A stretch of 19,780 nt of DNA from Pseudomonadota bacterium. Its GTDB lineage: Bacteria > Pseudomonadota > Gammaproteobacteria > Burkholderiales > Ferrovaceae. Made by a program: the position numbers and the translations under genes. Location of the stretch: NCBI GenBank assembly GCA_021805725.1, contig JAJZEH010000030.1, positions 1-19,780 on the forward strand, in the 5' to 3' direction. Below are positions 6,577 through 15,008 of this stretch, piece after piece. The notes beneath the pieces were generated by a model. The model was given only the letters and a program-made list of their open reading frames with translations. It had not been told where the DNA came from and made no database searches. Numbering within the stretch: position 1 is the stretch's first letter; the number at the start of each line of letters is the position of its first letter.

Positions 6577-6660
6577 GGGCTCCTCCGTCAGCAGTTGTTT
6601 TCATGATCTTACTCCTGCAGTGTCGCGAGGAACACCGGGCATCATTTTGACGGCAGACGG

Positions 6661-6697
6661 AATAATAAAAAAAACGCCCTGCACGGGGCAGGGCGTT
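6661..6697 (-). terminator. Rho-independent terminator after the cytochrome operon
   Basis: Read on the minus strand, AAACGCCCTGC and GCAGGGCGTTT form a long GC-rich stem around a short loop, followed by an eight-base T-run and more A/T. It lies 42 bases after the cytochrome c4 stop codon and 84 bases before the class I aldolase ATG. This makes the aldolase operon a separate transcription unit. Confidence 0.9.
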
Positions 6698-6739
6698 TCA
6701 GGGATGCTGCAGGGCTTGCGCCTTGCTGCATCAGGATTG

Positions 6740-7453
6740 TTATTTAAGCGATTGAAGATACAGCGCAACGTCATGCTTTTGTGCATCCGACAGACCGTGT
6801 GCAATGCCTTCCATGGCAACGCCATGGGGCCGCTCGAGATCCTCATGCATCGACGGATTCTTTTCATGCTCTTCTTCACGCTGAGCATCGTCATTGAAGG
6901 CCATCAACTGCTTGTAGAGGTAGTCTGCGTGTTGCCCGGCAAGACGGGGAATGGGACCGTTGCCTTCAGCATTGGCACCATGGCAAGCCGCGCAGGGAGG
7001 AACAGCCTTCTCCAGATTTCCTTCGTTGAAGATTTTCCCGCCGGCTGCAACCATGGCCGGATCGGCATCAGCTGCAGCAGGGTTAGGCAAAGGCTTCTGG
7101 TGCGAGAAGTACTCGGCCAGTTCCTTGATCTGCTCTGGCGTGAAGTCGCGCGAAATGCCCCACATCATGTCCTGGGCAGCTTTGTCCTTGCGAGTGTGCT
7201 CGTGAAATTCCTGCATCTCGGCTTCCAGGTAAACCGCTTGCTGGCCAGCCAGGATGGGGAACGTCGGGTTGACGGAGTTGCCGTTTACGTTGCTGCCTAC
7301 ATCACCGTGGCAAATGGAACACACCTGCTGTGCCAGTGTGTGGCCCGTAACCTGGGGGTTGCCTAGGCTGCGGCTGCGATCAAGTCCGGTGGAACAGGCC
7401 CCCAGCGTCAGTGCGACAGCGGAAAGGGTCAGAATTTTAGTGATCTGTTTCAT
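6740..7453 (-). CDS. Diheme cytochrome c4 family protein with lipoprotein signal
   Basis: A 237-residue cytochrome with two CxxCH heme sites, CSICH (45-49) and CAACH (154-158), each opening a class I cytochrome c domain. Candidate axial methionines lie in DMMWGISRDF and in GVAMEGIAHGLSDAQKHDVALYL. This two-domain layout is cytochrome c4. The N-terminus, hydrophobic with LTLGAC, fits a lipobox with Cys20 as the lipidated residue and Ser at +2, so a lipid anchor (perhaps in the outer membrane) is predicted. I start at 7453 because AGGGG is 6 bases upstream; ATGs at 7459 and 7510 are poorer. It follows the Cyc2-like gene by 13 bases. The family shuttles electrons to terminal oxidases; here it may accept them from the Cyc2-like protein. 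Confidence 0.9.
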   Translation of the reverse strand: MKQITKILTLSAVALTLGACSTGLDRSRSLGNPQVTGHTLAQQVCSICHGDVGSNVNGNSVNPTFPILAGQQAVYLEAEMQEFHEHTRKDKAAQDMMWGISRDFTPEQIKELAEYFSHQKPLPNPAAADADPAMVAAGGKIFNEGNLEKAVPPCAACHGANAEGNGPIPRLAGQHADYLYKQLMAFNDDAQREEEHEKNPSMHEDLERPHGVAMEGIAHGLSDAQKHDVALYLQSLK

Positions 7454-7466
7454 ATTCATCCCCTGA

Positions 7467-8873
7467 TTAGTAAATGAGCGTGGCATACAGCATGGACGTA
7501 TTGAAATCATGGGGGCTCAATGCAGTGCCGCCCATGTTCAAGGTATTTCCAGTCACGCCACCAAGCTGGGTGTAGAAGGTGTACATGTAGCCGATACGGA
7601 CGTTCTGTACGGGTGCCCAGAATACGCTAGGCATCCAGGACTGCCAGTTGGGGCTGCCGGTGGGGCTGGCTGGATTCATCAATGCATCGGTGCTTCCCGT
7701 TGCGCCATGATAGAACAGCATGGCGCCGTACTTGGCCTTGTAAATATAGGTCACATCGGCCCAGGTCTCGTTCAGGGTATCAGTCGGGTTAGTCGCAGAA
7801 GTGCCGATCATCGCCGAACTGTTGTTCATGTCCTCATGCGTATAACGGAAATGAGCCGAGAAGTAATGGGGATCCAGTACATACTGATATTGTGCGTCCA
7901 GGCCCACGTCGCGGTAGGTGCTGATGGTGCCTGACCAGTCAGAGTAGCCCAAACCGGGATCGCCATGAACGTACGAGGTCATGCCGTGAATACCTGCCTG
8001 GAAGCTATGGGGGCCCCATTCCTTGTTATACGCAAAACGGTAGTAGGGCGAGGGATCCAGCTCAGGAACACCCGTAGATCCTGTGGCGCCACCCGTCATG
8101 AAAGACAGGGGACCATGGGTCACTGATTTATATACCCCAAGTTCGCCGTACCAGGTTTTGTCCTTGAACACATAGGCGCCTACCCCCACCTCGCCATGCT
8201 GGGCGGATGAGCCCATCAGGAAAGTGGTTGGTGCAGGTGCGCCACCAGCGTTGAAGTACCCGATCCAGTCGGAAGTCCAGTTTTCCGTACTATTCCAGAC
8301 ATCGGACATGGTGGAGCGGTTGTTGGCATACACACCGTAGATCAGGTCGCTGTCCGCGGTGACGATGCGGTCTGCCCAGCGGAATTCCGTGTTGTCGATG
8401 CCGGAAGACTGGGTGTATTGGCTGCCCGATGTGATGTTGCCGTCATACTTGTTCCAGGTCCATTGCACGAAAGCGCCAAGGTTGTCGGTGATGTGGCCAC
8501 CGGTGAACAGACTAACCACTTGCATGTCCATGGAAGACGAAGGCGCATTCCCATTACCAGCCGCCGGGTTGGTGTTGGTGTAGTACTGACGGGCTGCCTG
8601 CAGCATGACTGCAACGGGCGGGCGGTCAATATTGGTGGTCAGGTTGAAAATATCGTTGGCGTTTCCCATGGTGTAACCGGTCAGTTTGAACATCCGGCCC
8701 AGGGAAGTGAGCTGCGGATATTCGCCACCCACGTGACAGGCAACGCATTTGAAACCGGTTTGTCGTGCAAAAACCGGGATGGCGCTGGCGTCAAACGAGA
8801 CCGCCAGTGAAACCACACCCAAGAGTACGAGGATGGAACCCCGCGCTCTTTCAAGCAGGCTTGTTAACTTCAT
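7467..8873 (-). CDS. Cyc2-like outer-membrane monoheme porin-cytochrome
   Basis: A 468-residue protein. The signal peptide has a hydrophobic core at about 13-25 and likely cleavage after DASA (residue 31). Then come FARQTGFKCVACH with one heme site at 43-47, and YPQLTSLGRMFKLTGYTMG at about 52-70. The rest is rich in Tyr, Trp, Gly, Asn and Ser with alternating strands and ends in LYATLIY, an aromatic C-terminal strand typical of beta-barrels. This N-terminal heme plus porin layout and length match Cyc2, the outer-membrane iron oxidase of Acidithiobacillus ferrooxidans and neutrophilic iron oxidisers. Related porin-cytochromes without proven iron oxidation also exist, so the substrate is inferred. 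The start has AGGGGG 7 bases upstream. The c4 cytochrome gene follows, echoing the cyc2-cyc1 order of the rus operon. Confidence 0.85.
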   Translation of the reverse strand: MKLTSLLERARGSILVLLGVVSLAVSFDASAIPVFARQTGFKCVACHVGGEYPQLTSLGRMFKLTGYTMGNANDIFNLTTNIDRPPVAVMLQAARQYYTNTNPAAGNGNAPSSSMDMQVVSLFTGGHITDNLGAFVQWTWNKYDGNITSGSQYTQSSGIDNTEFRWADRIVTADSDLIYGVYANNRSTMSDVWNSTENWTSDWIGYFNAGGAPAPTTFLMGSSAQHGEVGVGAYVFKDKTWYGELGVYKSVTHGPLSFMTGGATGSTGVPELDPSPYYRFAYNKEWGPHSFQAGIHGMTSYVHGDPGLGYSDWSGTISTYRDVGLDAQYQYVLDPHYFSAHFRYTHEDMNNSSAMIGTSATNPTDTLNETWADVTYIYKAKYGAMLFYHGATGSTDALMNPASPTGSPNWQSWMPSVFWAPVQNVRIGYMYTFYTQLGGVTGNTLNMGGTALSPHDFNTSMLYATLIY

Positions 8874-9004
8874 TGTGAAACCCCCTAAGTGTTTTTCTGA
8901 AAAAAAACAGACGCAGACGACTTATTAGTTGATGCTGGTCAAACATCTGCTGTTTGTAAGCTTCCGTTTCCAGAGGGGAAATGTCAAGAAAGGCGTAGCA
9001 AAAA

Positions 9005-9045
9005 TGCAACAGTCCCTGGAAGGCTTGGCAAGGTTGCAACACTCC
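9005..9045. repeat. Direct repeat pair upstream of the Cyc2-like gene
   Basis: TGCAACAGTCC (9005-9015) and TGCAACACTCC (9035-9045) differ at one base and lie exactly 30 bases apart, about three helical turns. Between them is the near-palindrome CTTGGCAAG. The pair sits about 130-170 bases before the Cyc2-like ATG and could be a regulator binding region. A TTGACA (8987-8982, minus strand) lies downstream of it, but I see no good -10 at the right spacing. Confidence 0.3.
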
Positions 9046-9068
9046 TGCGCCGCGGAGGACAGGAGCGT
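9039..9068 (-). terminator. Hairpin after transketolase
   Basis: On the minus strand ACGCTCCTG and CAGGAGTGT form a 9-bp stem (one G-T wobble) with a 12-base loop, starting 10 bases after the transketolase stop codon. There is no proper T-run afterwards, so termination may be partial, letting the Calvin operon read through into the cytochrome genes. It overlaps one arm of the direct repeat. Confidence 0.35.
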
Positions 9069-9077
9069 GCTAAACGG

Positions 9078-11075
9078 CTAAAGGACGTTTTTGACGGTCT
9101 GTGCCAGGTTTTCCGGGGTCAGTCCAAAGTGCTTGAAGAGGGCGCCAGCGGGTGCCGATTCACCGAATGTGTCTATGCCCAGTACGGCGCTGCATCCATA
9201 TTTCCACCACAGGCCCGTACTGCCCGCTTCAACGGCCACCTTGGGAATGTTGCGGGGCAGCACGGATTCGCGATAGGCCGTATCCTGCTGATCGAACACC
9301 GAAGTGGCGGGCATGGACACCACCCGCACCGCGATCCCTTCGGCTGCCAGCAGTTTTTGGGCTTCCACGGCCAGGGCCACTTCAGAGCCCGTGGCGATGA
9401 GGATGGCGCGTGCCAGTCCCTCGGATTCACGCAGGACGTAACCGCCCCGGCCAATTTCCACGATCTGTTCGGGGGTGCGCGACTGGAAGGGCAGATTCTG
9501 ACGACTGAAAATCAGACAGGTGGGGCCATGCTTGCGGCGGATGGCAGCAGCCCAGGATACTGCGGTTTCGATGGTGTCGCAGGGGCGCCAGACTTCCATA
9601 TGCGGAATGAGGCGCAGACTCGAGGTTTGCTCCACGGACTGGTGTGTGGGTCCGTCTTCGCCCAAGCCGATGGAATCGTGGGTAAACACGAAAATCGAAC
9701 GGATCTTCATCAGCGCTGCCATGCGCAGGCCATTGCGACTGTAGTCCGAGAAGGTCAGGAAGGTGCCGCCATAGGGAATGAATCCGCCGTGCAGGGCAAC
9801 CCCGTTTATCATGGCACTCATGCCGAACTCGCGCACGCCGTAGCTCAGGTAATTGCCCGGTTGGCCGGCTTTGAGGGGCTTGCTACCGCTCCAGTTGGTG
9901 AGGTTGGAGCCGGTCAGGTCCGCCGATCCCCCAAAAAACTCGGACAAGGCGGGACCAAAGGCTTCCAGGGTATTCTGGCTGGCCTTGCGCGAGGCAATGG
10001 TCTCTCCCTTGTCGCGGCATTTGGCGATGAATTCCAGCGCAGCCAGTTCAAAATGTGCTGGCAGGTCGCCTTTCATGCGGCGGGTAAACTCGGCTGCTTC
10101 CAAGGGCCAAGCCGCCTGATAAGCCAGAAAACGGTGGTTCCATTCTGCTTCAGCGGCGGCGCCCCGGGGACGCGCATCCCAGGCCTCATAGGCGTCGGCA
10201 GGGATTTCGAAAGGCCCGTAATTCCAGCCAATGGCCTTGCGTACTGCGGCAATCTCTTCGGCGCCCAGCGGCGAACCATGCACATCGTGTGACCCGGCCT
10301 TGTTGGGACTGCCCTGTCCAATCACCGTCTTGCAGCAGATGAGGGTGGGCTTGGTGCTGTTGTGGGCGCTTGTGATGGCGCGTGAGACGGCTTCCACGTC
10401 GTGCCCGTCCACGCCACGGATGACGTTCCAGCCATAGGCCTCAAACCGCGCCGGGGTGTCCTCGGCAAACCAGGCGTGGACATGGCCGTCAATGGAAATG
10501 CCGTTGTCGTCCCAGAAGGCAATCAGCTTGTGCAGTTTCAGGGTTCCTGCGAGCGAGCAGACCTCATGGCTGATGCCCTCCATCATGCAGCCATCGCCCA
10601 TGAACGCGTAGGTGTTGTGGTCGACGATGGTGTGCCCGGGCTTGTTGAACTGTTCGCCCATCATCCGTTCGGCCAGTGCCATGCCCACTGCATTGGCAAT
10701 GCCCTGACCAAGGGGTCCAGTGGTGGTTTCTACGCCGGGGGTCAGACCATATTCAGGGTGTCCCGGGGTTTTGCTGTGCAATTGCCTGAACTGCTTGAGT
10801 TGCTCCATGGGCAGGTCATAGCCCGTCAGATGCAGCAAGGCATAGAGCAGCATGGAGGCGTGGCCGTTGGACAGCACGAAGCGGTCCCGATCGCACCAAT
10901 GCGGATTGGCCGGGTTATGTTTGAGGTGCCGTCCCCACAGCGCTACTGCCATTTCAGCCATGCCCATGGGGGCTCCCGGGTGTCCGGAGTTGGCTTTTTG
11001 CACGGCATCCATGGCGAGCGCGCGTATGGCGTTGGCCATGAGGGAGTGCGGAACGGTTGCGGTTCCTTCGGTCAT
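9078..11075 (-). CDS. tkt: Transketolase
   Basis: A 665-residue transketolase, the usual length, which moves two-carbon units between sugar phosphates in the Calvin and pentose phosphate cycles using thiamine diphosphate. Visible motifs are [15 protein letters not shown] at about 28-41, the thiamine-diphosphate/Mg signature with GDG at 160-162 and Asn191 in [12 protein letters not shown], and [14 protein letters not shown] in the pyrimidine domain. It is the last gene of the cbb operon, 43 bases after the class II aldolase. The ATG at 11075 lacks a clear ribosome site. An alternative Met at residue 13 would still keep the whole fold. The position inside a Calvin operon suggests the cbbT role. 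Confidence 0.96.
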   Translation of the reverse strand: MTEGTATVPHSLMANAIRALAMDAVQKANSGHPGAPMGMAEMAVALWGRHLKHNPANPHWCDRDRFVLSNGHASMLLYALLHLTGYDLPMEQLKQFRQLHSKTPGHPEYGLTPGVETTTGPLGQGIANAVGMALAERMMGEQFNKPGHTIVDHNTYAFMGDGCMMEGISHEVCSLAGTLKLHKLIAFWDDNGISIDGHVHAWFAEDTPARFEAYGWNVIRGVDGHDVEAVSRAITSAHNSTKPTLICCKTVIGQGSPNKAGSHDVHGSPLGAEEIAAVRKAIGWNYGPFEIPADAYEAWDARPRGAAAEAEWNHRFLAYQAAWPLEAAEFTRRMKGDLPAHFELAALEFIAKCRDKGETIASRKASQNTLEAFGPALSEFFGGSADLTGSNLTNWSGSKPLKAGQPGNYLSYGVREFGMSAMINGVALHGGFIPYGGTFLTFSDYSRNGLRMAALMKIRSIFVFTHDSIGLGEDGPTHQSVEQTSSLRLIPHMEVWRPCDTIETAVSWAAAIRRKHGPTCLIFSRQNLPFQSRTPEQIVEIGRGGYVLRESEGLARAILIATGSEVALAVEAQKLLAAEGIAVRVVSMPATSVFDQQDTAYRESVLPRNIPKVAVEAGSTGLWWKYGCSAVLGIDTFGESAPAGALFKHFGLTPENLAQTVKNVL

Positions 11076-11118
11076 GATGGAGAGGCCCTTAATTTATGAT
11101 TTATGGCGATGGTGAAGT

Positions 11119-12183
11119 TCAGATGATCCTGGGGGTCAGCTCGCCCTTGGCGTAACGATCGCTCATGGTATCCATGGAGACCGGTTTGATGCGGCTGGCC
11201 TGTCCCGCGCTACCAAAGGCTTCAAAGCGTTCCTTGCACACGCCCATGGCGGCCTTGCGGGCATCAGCCAGGTATTTGCGCGGATCGAATTCTTCCGGGT
11301 TCTTGAACAGGTGGGCGCGGATGGCGCCGGTCATGGCAAGGCGGATATCCGTGTCGATGTTGATCTTGCGTACGCCATGCTTGATGGCCTCTACGATTTC
11401 CGAGACCGGCACGCCGTAGGTTTCTTTCATCTTGCCGCCATTGGCACGGATCACTTCCAGCCATTCCTGTGGCACGGAAGAGGAGCCGTGCATGACGAGG
11501 TGCGTATTGGGAATGCGCGCATTGATTTCCTTGACGCGCCAGATGGCCAAGGTCTCCCCCGTGGGCGCTTTGGTGAACTTGTAGGCGCCGTGGCTGGTGC
11601 CGATGGCAATGGCCAGAGCATCCACCTGGGTCTGGCGCACGAAGTCGGCCGCCTGCTCGGGGTCGGTGAGCAACTGGTCGTGGCTCAACTGCTTGTCAGA
11701 GCCATGGCCGTCTTCCTCGCCCATCATGCCAGACTCGAGCGAGCCCAGACAGCCCAGTTCGCCTTCCACCGAAACGCCCACGGCATGTGCCATTTCCACC
11801 ACGCGGCGGGTTACCCCCACGTTGTATTCGTAGCTCGAGGGGGTCTTCATGTCTTCCATCAACGAGCCGTCCATCATCACGCTGGAAAATCCCGAACGGA
11901 TGGAGCGTTGGCACACGGAAGGGCTTGCCCCGTGATCCTGGTGCATGCACACCGGAATGTCTGGATACATTTCCACTGCGCCCTCAATCAGCTTTCGCAG
12001 GAAGGGCTCGCCGGCATATTTGCGCGCCCCGGCCGAGCCCTGCATGATCACTGGGCTGTTGACGGCGCGGGCTGCCTCCATGATGGCCTGGATCTGTTCC
12101 AGGTTGTTGACGTTGAAGGCTGGCAGGCCGTAGCCGTTTTCGGCGGCATGGTCCAGCAGTTGCCGGAGTGAGATTAAAGCCAT
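11119..12183 (-). CDS. cbbA: Class II fructose-bisphosphate aldolase (CbbA type)
   Basis: A 354-residue zinc-dependent aldolase joining triose phosphates to fructose 1,6-bisphosphate (or sedoheptulose bisphosphate in the Calvin cycle). Motifs include [10 protein letters not shown] at about 21-30, the metal and catalytic site MHQDHG with Asp83 and His84, [30 protein letters not shown] and [17 protein letters not shown]. The start at 12183 has AAGGA upstream. It sits 21 bases after the phosphoglycolate phosphatase gene and 43 bases before transketolase. Its presence in the cbb operon marks it as the autotrophic aldolase, in contrast with the class I enzyme at 5557-6576. Confidence 0.96.
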   Translation of the reverse strand: MALISLRQLLDHAAENGYGLPAFNVNNLEQIQAIMEAARAVNSPVIMQGSAGARKYAGEPFLRKLIEGAVEMYPDIPVCMHQDHGASPSVCQRSIRSGFSSVMMDGSLMEDMKTPSSYEYNVGVTRRVVEMAHAVGVSVEGELGCLGSLESGMMGEEDGHGSDKQLSHDQLLTDPEQAADFVRQTQVDALAIAIGTSHGAYKFTKAPTGETLAIWRVKEINARIPNTHLVMHGSSSVPQEWLEVIRANGGKMKETYGVPVSEIVEAIKHGVRKINIDTDIRLAMTGAIRAHLFKNPEEFDPRKYLADARKAAMGVCKERFEAFGSAGQASRIKPVSMDTMSDRYAKGELTPRII

Positions 12184-12204
12184 GTTTTTTCCTTGGTATT
12201 GAAG

Positions 12205-12906
12205 TTAGTGGGTGACCGGTTGCGCCGGGGTCACACCGAGGCGCGCCATGAATTCTGCAAAATTGTCCAATACGGCATCAGGGCCGGAGGCAGCTATGGA
12301 TTCTCCATGATTGTACCCGTGGTTGAAAGCCCAGACAGCCACACCCGCATTGCGCGAGGCCAGCACGTCATTGCTGGAGTCGCCCACGAACAGGGCTTCC
12401 CCGGCGGGTACGCCGGCCTGCCGCAGGGCCAGCTGGAGCGGCAGGGGGCTCGGTTTTCCCTGGGGAGTATCGCCACCGGCCACCAGCACTTCAAAAGCGT
12501 CAGAGAGGCCGTGGAAATCAAGCAAGCGCAGGGTGAGGCTGCGTTCCTTGTTGGTGACCACCCCCAGAAGGTAACCCGATTGGTGCAGGTCCCGCAGGGC
12601 GGTCTTGGCGCCAGGGTAAGGGGTGCTCATGCGGCCCGTCAGGTCGGCATAGTTTTGCAAAAAGCGGGGGTAAAGGCGGCTGTAGCGCGCCGAAGTGCGA
12701 ATGCCGGCGTCTCCAGTGGCGACTTCCAGGGCATTGCCAAACAACCAGGCGGTGCCCTTGCCGATCCAGTCGCGCACTTGCATCGCAGGGATCGTGGGCA
12801 GGCTCTCTTCGCGGAGGGTCAGGTTGACCGCTTCCGCAATCTCTTCCGCGGTATCCACCAGAGTACCGTCCAGGTCAAACATGATGAAGCGGGGCAGGGT
12901 ATTCAT
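12205..12906 (-). CDS. cbbZ: Phosphoglycolate phosphatase (HAD family)
   Basis: A 233-residue HAD-superfamily phosphatase of the Gph/CbbZ type, removing phosphate from 2-phosphoglycolate made by the oxygenase side reaction of RubisCO. HAD motif I is DLDGTLVDT at about 11-19 (nucleophile Asp11, acid Asp13). Motif II is VVTNKERS, the lysine motif is GKPSPLPLQLAL, and motif IV is FVGDSSNDVLASRNAG. A helical cap domain lies between motifs I and II. It is separated from phosphoribulokinase by 3 bases and from the aldolase by 21, which fits one operon. The C-terminus ends PAQPVTH. Substrate specificity rests on family and operon context. Confidence 0.92.
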   Translation of the reverse strand: MNTLPRFIMFDLDGTLVDTAEEIAEAVNLTLREESLPTIPAMQVRDWIGKGTAWLFGNALEVATGDAGIRTSARYSRLYPRFLQNYADLTGRMSTPYPGAKTALRDLHQSGYLLGVVTNKERSLTLRLLDFHGLSDAFEVLVAGGDTPQGKPSPLPLQLALRQAGVPAGEALFVGDSSNDVLASRNAGVAVWAFNHGYNHGESIAASGPDAVLDNFAEFMARLGVTPAQPVTH

Positions 12907-12909
12907 GAT

Positions 12910-13785
12910 TCAGAAGGCTTTGCGCTTGGCGTCCACGAGTTTCAGGATCATGGGCGTGAAGATCATCTGCATGGCCAGTCCCATCTTGCCGCCAGGTATG
13001 ACCAGCGTATTGGGGCGGGTCATCCAGGAATCGTGCAACATCGCGAGGAGGTAGGGAAAGTCGATGCCGCGGGGGTTGGCAAAGCGGATCACCACCATGC
13101 TCTCGTCTGCCGATGGGATGTCCTTGGCAATGAAGGGGTTGGACGTGTCCACCGTGGGAACTCGTTGAAAGTTCACATGGGTGCGCGAAAATTGCGGACA
13201 GATGTGGCTCACGTAATCCGGCATGCGACGCAGGATGACGTCGGTGACGGCCTCCTGGGAATACCCACGCATTTTCTGGTCGCGGTGCAGTTTCTGGATC
13301 CACTCCAGGTTGATGATGGGAACGACCCCCACCAGCAGGTCCACCGGTGCGGCGATGTTGATTTTGTCGTCGGCGTAACCGCCATGCAGGCCTTCATAGA
13401 ACAGCAGGTCGGTGTTGGCCTCGATGTCCTCCCAGGGCGTGAAGGTGCCGGGCTCCTGTTTGTAGGGTGCAGCTTCGCCAGCATCATGCAGATAGCGGCG
13501 CACCTTGCCCGTACCCGAGGCCGAATAGGACTTGAACAGGGTTTCCAGCTCTCCCAGAAGATTGGCGTCCGGTCCGAAATGGCTGAAGTTTGTGTTGCCC
13601 TGGGCTTCCTCTGACTGCATCTGGGCCCTCATGGCGAGCCGGTCGTAGCGGTGGAACGAGTCGCCTTCCACTACCTGGGCGTGGATGGCTTCGCGCCGGA
13701 AGATGTGCTTGAAACTGTTCATGACCGTCGTCGTGCCGGCTCCGGAGGAGCCCGTAACGGCAATGATGGGGTGTTTGCGGGACAT
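12910..13785 (-). CDS. cbbP: Phosphoribulokinase
   Basis: A 291-residue bacterial-type phosphoribulokinase, which makes ribulose 1,5-bisphosphate for RubisCO. The P-loop TGSSGAGTTT is at about 11-20, VVEGDSFHRYDR follows near 38-49, then FYEGLHGGY. The C-terminal PGGKMGLAMQMIFTPMILKLV is typical of proteobacterial octameric enzymes. The length matches that group (about 290). It sits 27 bases after the fructose bisphosphatase stop and 3 bases before cbbZ. No RubisCO genes are in the window, but this enzyme is diagnostic of a Calvin cycle. It is usually allosterically activated by NADH in this group, which the sequence alone does not prove. Confidence 0.96.
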   Translation of the reverse strand: MSRKHPIIAVTGSSGAGTTTVMNSFKHIFRREAIHAQVVEGDSFHRYDRLAMRAQMQSEEAQGNTNFSHFGPDANLLGELETLFKSYSASGTGKVRRYLHDAGEAAPYKQEPGTFTPWEDIEANTDLLFYEGLHGGYADDKINIAAPVDLLVGVVPIINLEWIQKLHRDQKMRGYSQEAVTDVILRRMPDYVSHICPQFSRTHVNFQRVPTVDTSNPFIAKDIPSADESMVVIRFANPRGIDFPYLLAMLHDSWMTRPNTLVIPGGKMGLAMQMIFTPMILKLVDAKRKAF

Positions 13786-13812
13786 GCGTCACCTCGCTGG
13801 GATGGGGGGAAG

Positions 13813-14880
13813 TCAGGAGCGGAACAGACCGCGCTCATTAAACAGAGGCGATTCGTAGGGCTTGTCCGTGCCGGCATCATATTCGGCGTGATACTGCACC
13901 ACGCGATCCACCTCGTTTCGCGACCCCAGGATCACGGGAACGCGCTGGTGAATCTCGCCAGGCTTGATCTCGAGGATGCGCTCGCGCCCCGTGCTGGCAT
14001 GGCCGCCGGCCTGTTCCACCACGAATCCCATGGGATTGGCCTCGTACATCAGGCGCAGCCGCCCTGGCTTGGTGAGGTCCTTGGTGTCGCGCGGGTACAT
14101 GAAAATGCCTCCACGCATCAGGATGCGATGCACTTCAGCCACCATGGAAGCAATCCAGCGCATGTTGAAGTCCCGCTCGCGCGGGCCCGTCTTGCCCGCC
14201 TTGCACTCATTGACGTAACGCGTGATGGGTGATTCCCAAAAGCGCTCGTTGGAGGTGTTGATGGCAAATTCGCTGGTTTCTGCCGGGATCATTATGTTGG
14301 GATTGGTGAGGATGAAGTTGCCCACTTCGCGATCCAGGGTAAACCCGTGGGTGCCTTTGCCCACGGTCAGCACCAGCAGCGTGGCCGGGCCATACAGGGC
14401 ATATCCTGCGGCCACCTGCTTCATGCCGGGTTGCAGATAGTCGGCCGTCACCGGTTCACCCGATTCCGGGGCATGCAGGATGGAAAAAATCGAGCCTACC
14501 GAAACGTTGCTGTCAATGTTGGAGGAGCCATCCAGGGGATCGAAAATGGCGAGAAAGGGGCCGCGTTTGTTCGGGGGTTTGATGGGAAAGGGCTCGTCCA
14601 TTTCTTCCGAGGCCACGCCGGCGACGAGTCCTCCCTGTTCGAAGGTGTTGACGAAAGCGGTGTTGGAGAGCACGTCCAGGGGCTTTTGCGTTTCACCCTG
14701 CACGTTGATGGTGTCGAGCGAGCCGGTCGCGCCACCCAGGGCACCCTTTGCACTGAGCGCGGCGATGGCCTTGACGGCTGCCGCCACATCCACCAGAAGC
14801 GCCGCCAGGGCAGCGCCATCACGGGTTCCACTGACATTTTCAATCAGGAACTTGGACAGGGTTTTGCGTCCCAAATGCAT
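13813..14880 (-). CDS. cbbF: Fructose-1,6-bisphosphatase, class I
   Basis: A 355-residue class I FBPase, slightly longer than the 330-340 usual, hydrolysing fructose 1,6-bisphosphate. The metal site VASEEMDEP is at about 88-96, and [17 protein letters not shown] at about 113-129 is the family signature. [15 protein letters not shown] and [14 protein letters not shown] follow. I start at 14880 because GGGAGA lies at proper distance and the fold begins [12 protein letters not shown]; an in-frame ATG at 14973 would place 31 unrelated residues in front and start inside a palindrome. It is the first gene of the cbb operon, downstream of the palindromes at 14961-15002. In autotrophs the role may include sedoheptulose bisphosphatase activity. 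Confidence 0.95.
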   Translation of the reverse strand: MHLGRKTLSKFLIENVSGTRDGAALAALLVDVAAAVKAIAALSAKGALGGATGSLDTINVQGETQKPLDVLSNTAFVNTFEQGGLVAGVASEEMDEPFPIKPPNKRGPFLAIFDPLDGSSNIDSNVSVGSIFSILHAPESGEPVTADYLQPGMKQVAAGYALYGPATLLVLTVGKGTHGFTLDREVGNFILTNPNIMIPAETSEFAINTSNERFWESPITRYVNECKAGKTGPRERDFNMRWIASMVAEVHRILMRGGIFMYPRDTKDLTKPGRLRLMYEANPMGFVVEQAGGHASTGRERILEIKPGEIHQRVPVILGSRNEVDRVVQYHAEYDAGTDKPYESPLFNERGLFRS

Positions 14881-14946
14881 GGATGTTCTCCCGTGGAATT
14901 GTTGTAATTTTACTCCGAGCCGCGCTTTTGCAGGCGTGCAGGTCGG

Positions 14947-15002
14947 ATCATAGCCCCCGTTTGCTATAAGCAATACTCAGTAATTCTTATCAGGATGATA
15001 AG
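14947..15002 (-). promoter_or_regulatory. cbb operon control region with two palindromes (possible CbbR sites)
   Basis: Two perfect inverted repeats lie upstream of cbbF: CTTATCA-GGA-TGATAAG (14986-15002) and TTGCT-ATA-AGCAA (14961-14973), centres 27 bases apart. Both contain a T-N11-A core as LysR-type regulators prefer. A -10 like TATGAT (minus strand, 14952-14947) follows, with a poor -35, as expected for an activator-dependent promoter. The start would be near 14940, giving a leader of about 60 bases. The distal palindrome begins only 7 bases after the MFS stop codon, so it might also act in 3' end formation. No cbbR gene is in the window. Confidence 0.45.
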
Positions 15003-15008
15003 TTTTGC

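Noticed and set aside
6498..6604. Small ORF starting at 6604 (minus) with a GCAGGAG ribosome site, overlapping the aldolase start
   Set aside because: About 35 codons, out of frame with the aldolase gene and without recognisable sequence; likely chance, though a leader peptide cannot be excluded.
12193..13614. 473-codon plus-strand frame across cbbZ and cbbP
   Set aside because: It is antisense to two clear Calvin genes and resembles no known protein; open only because of codon bias on the opposite strand.
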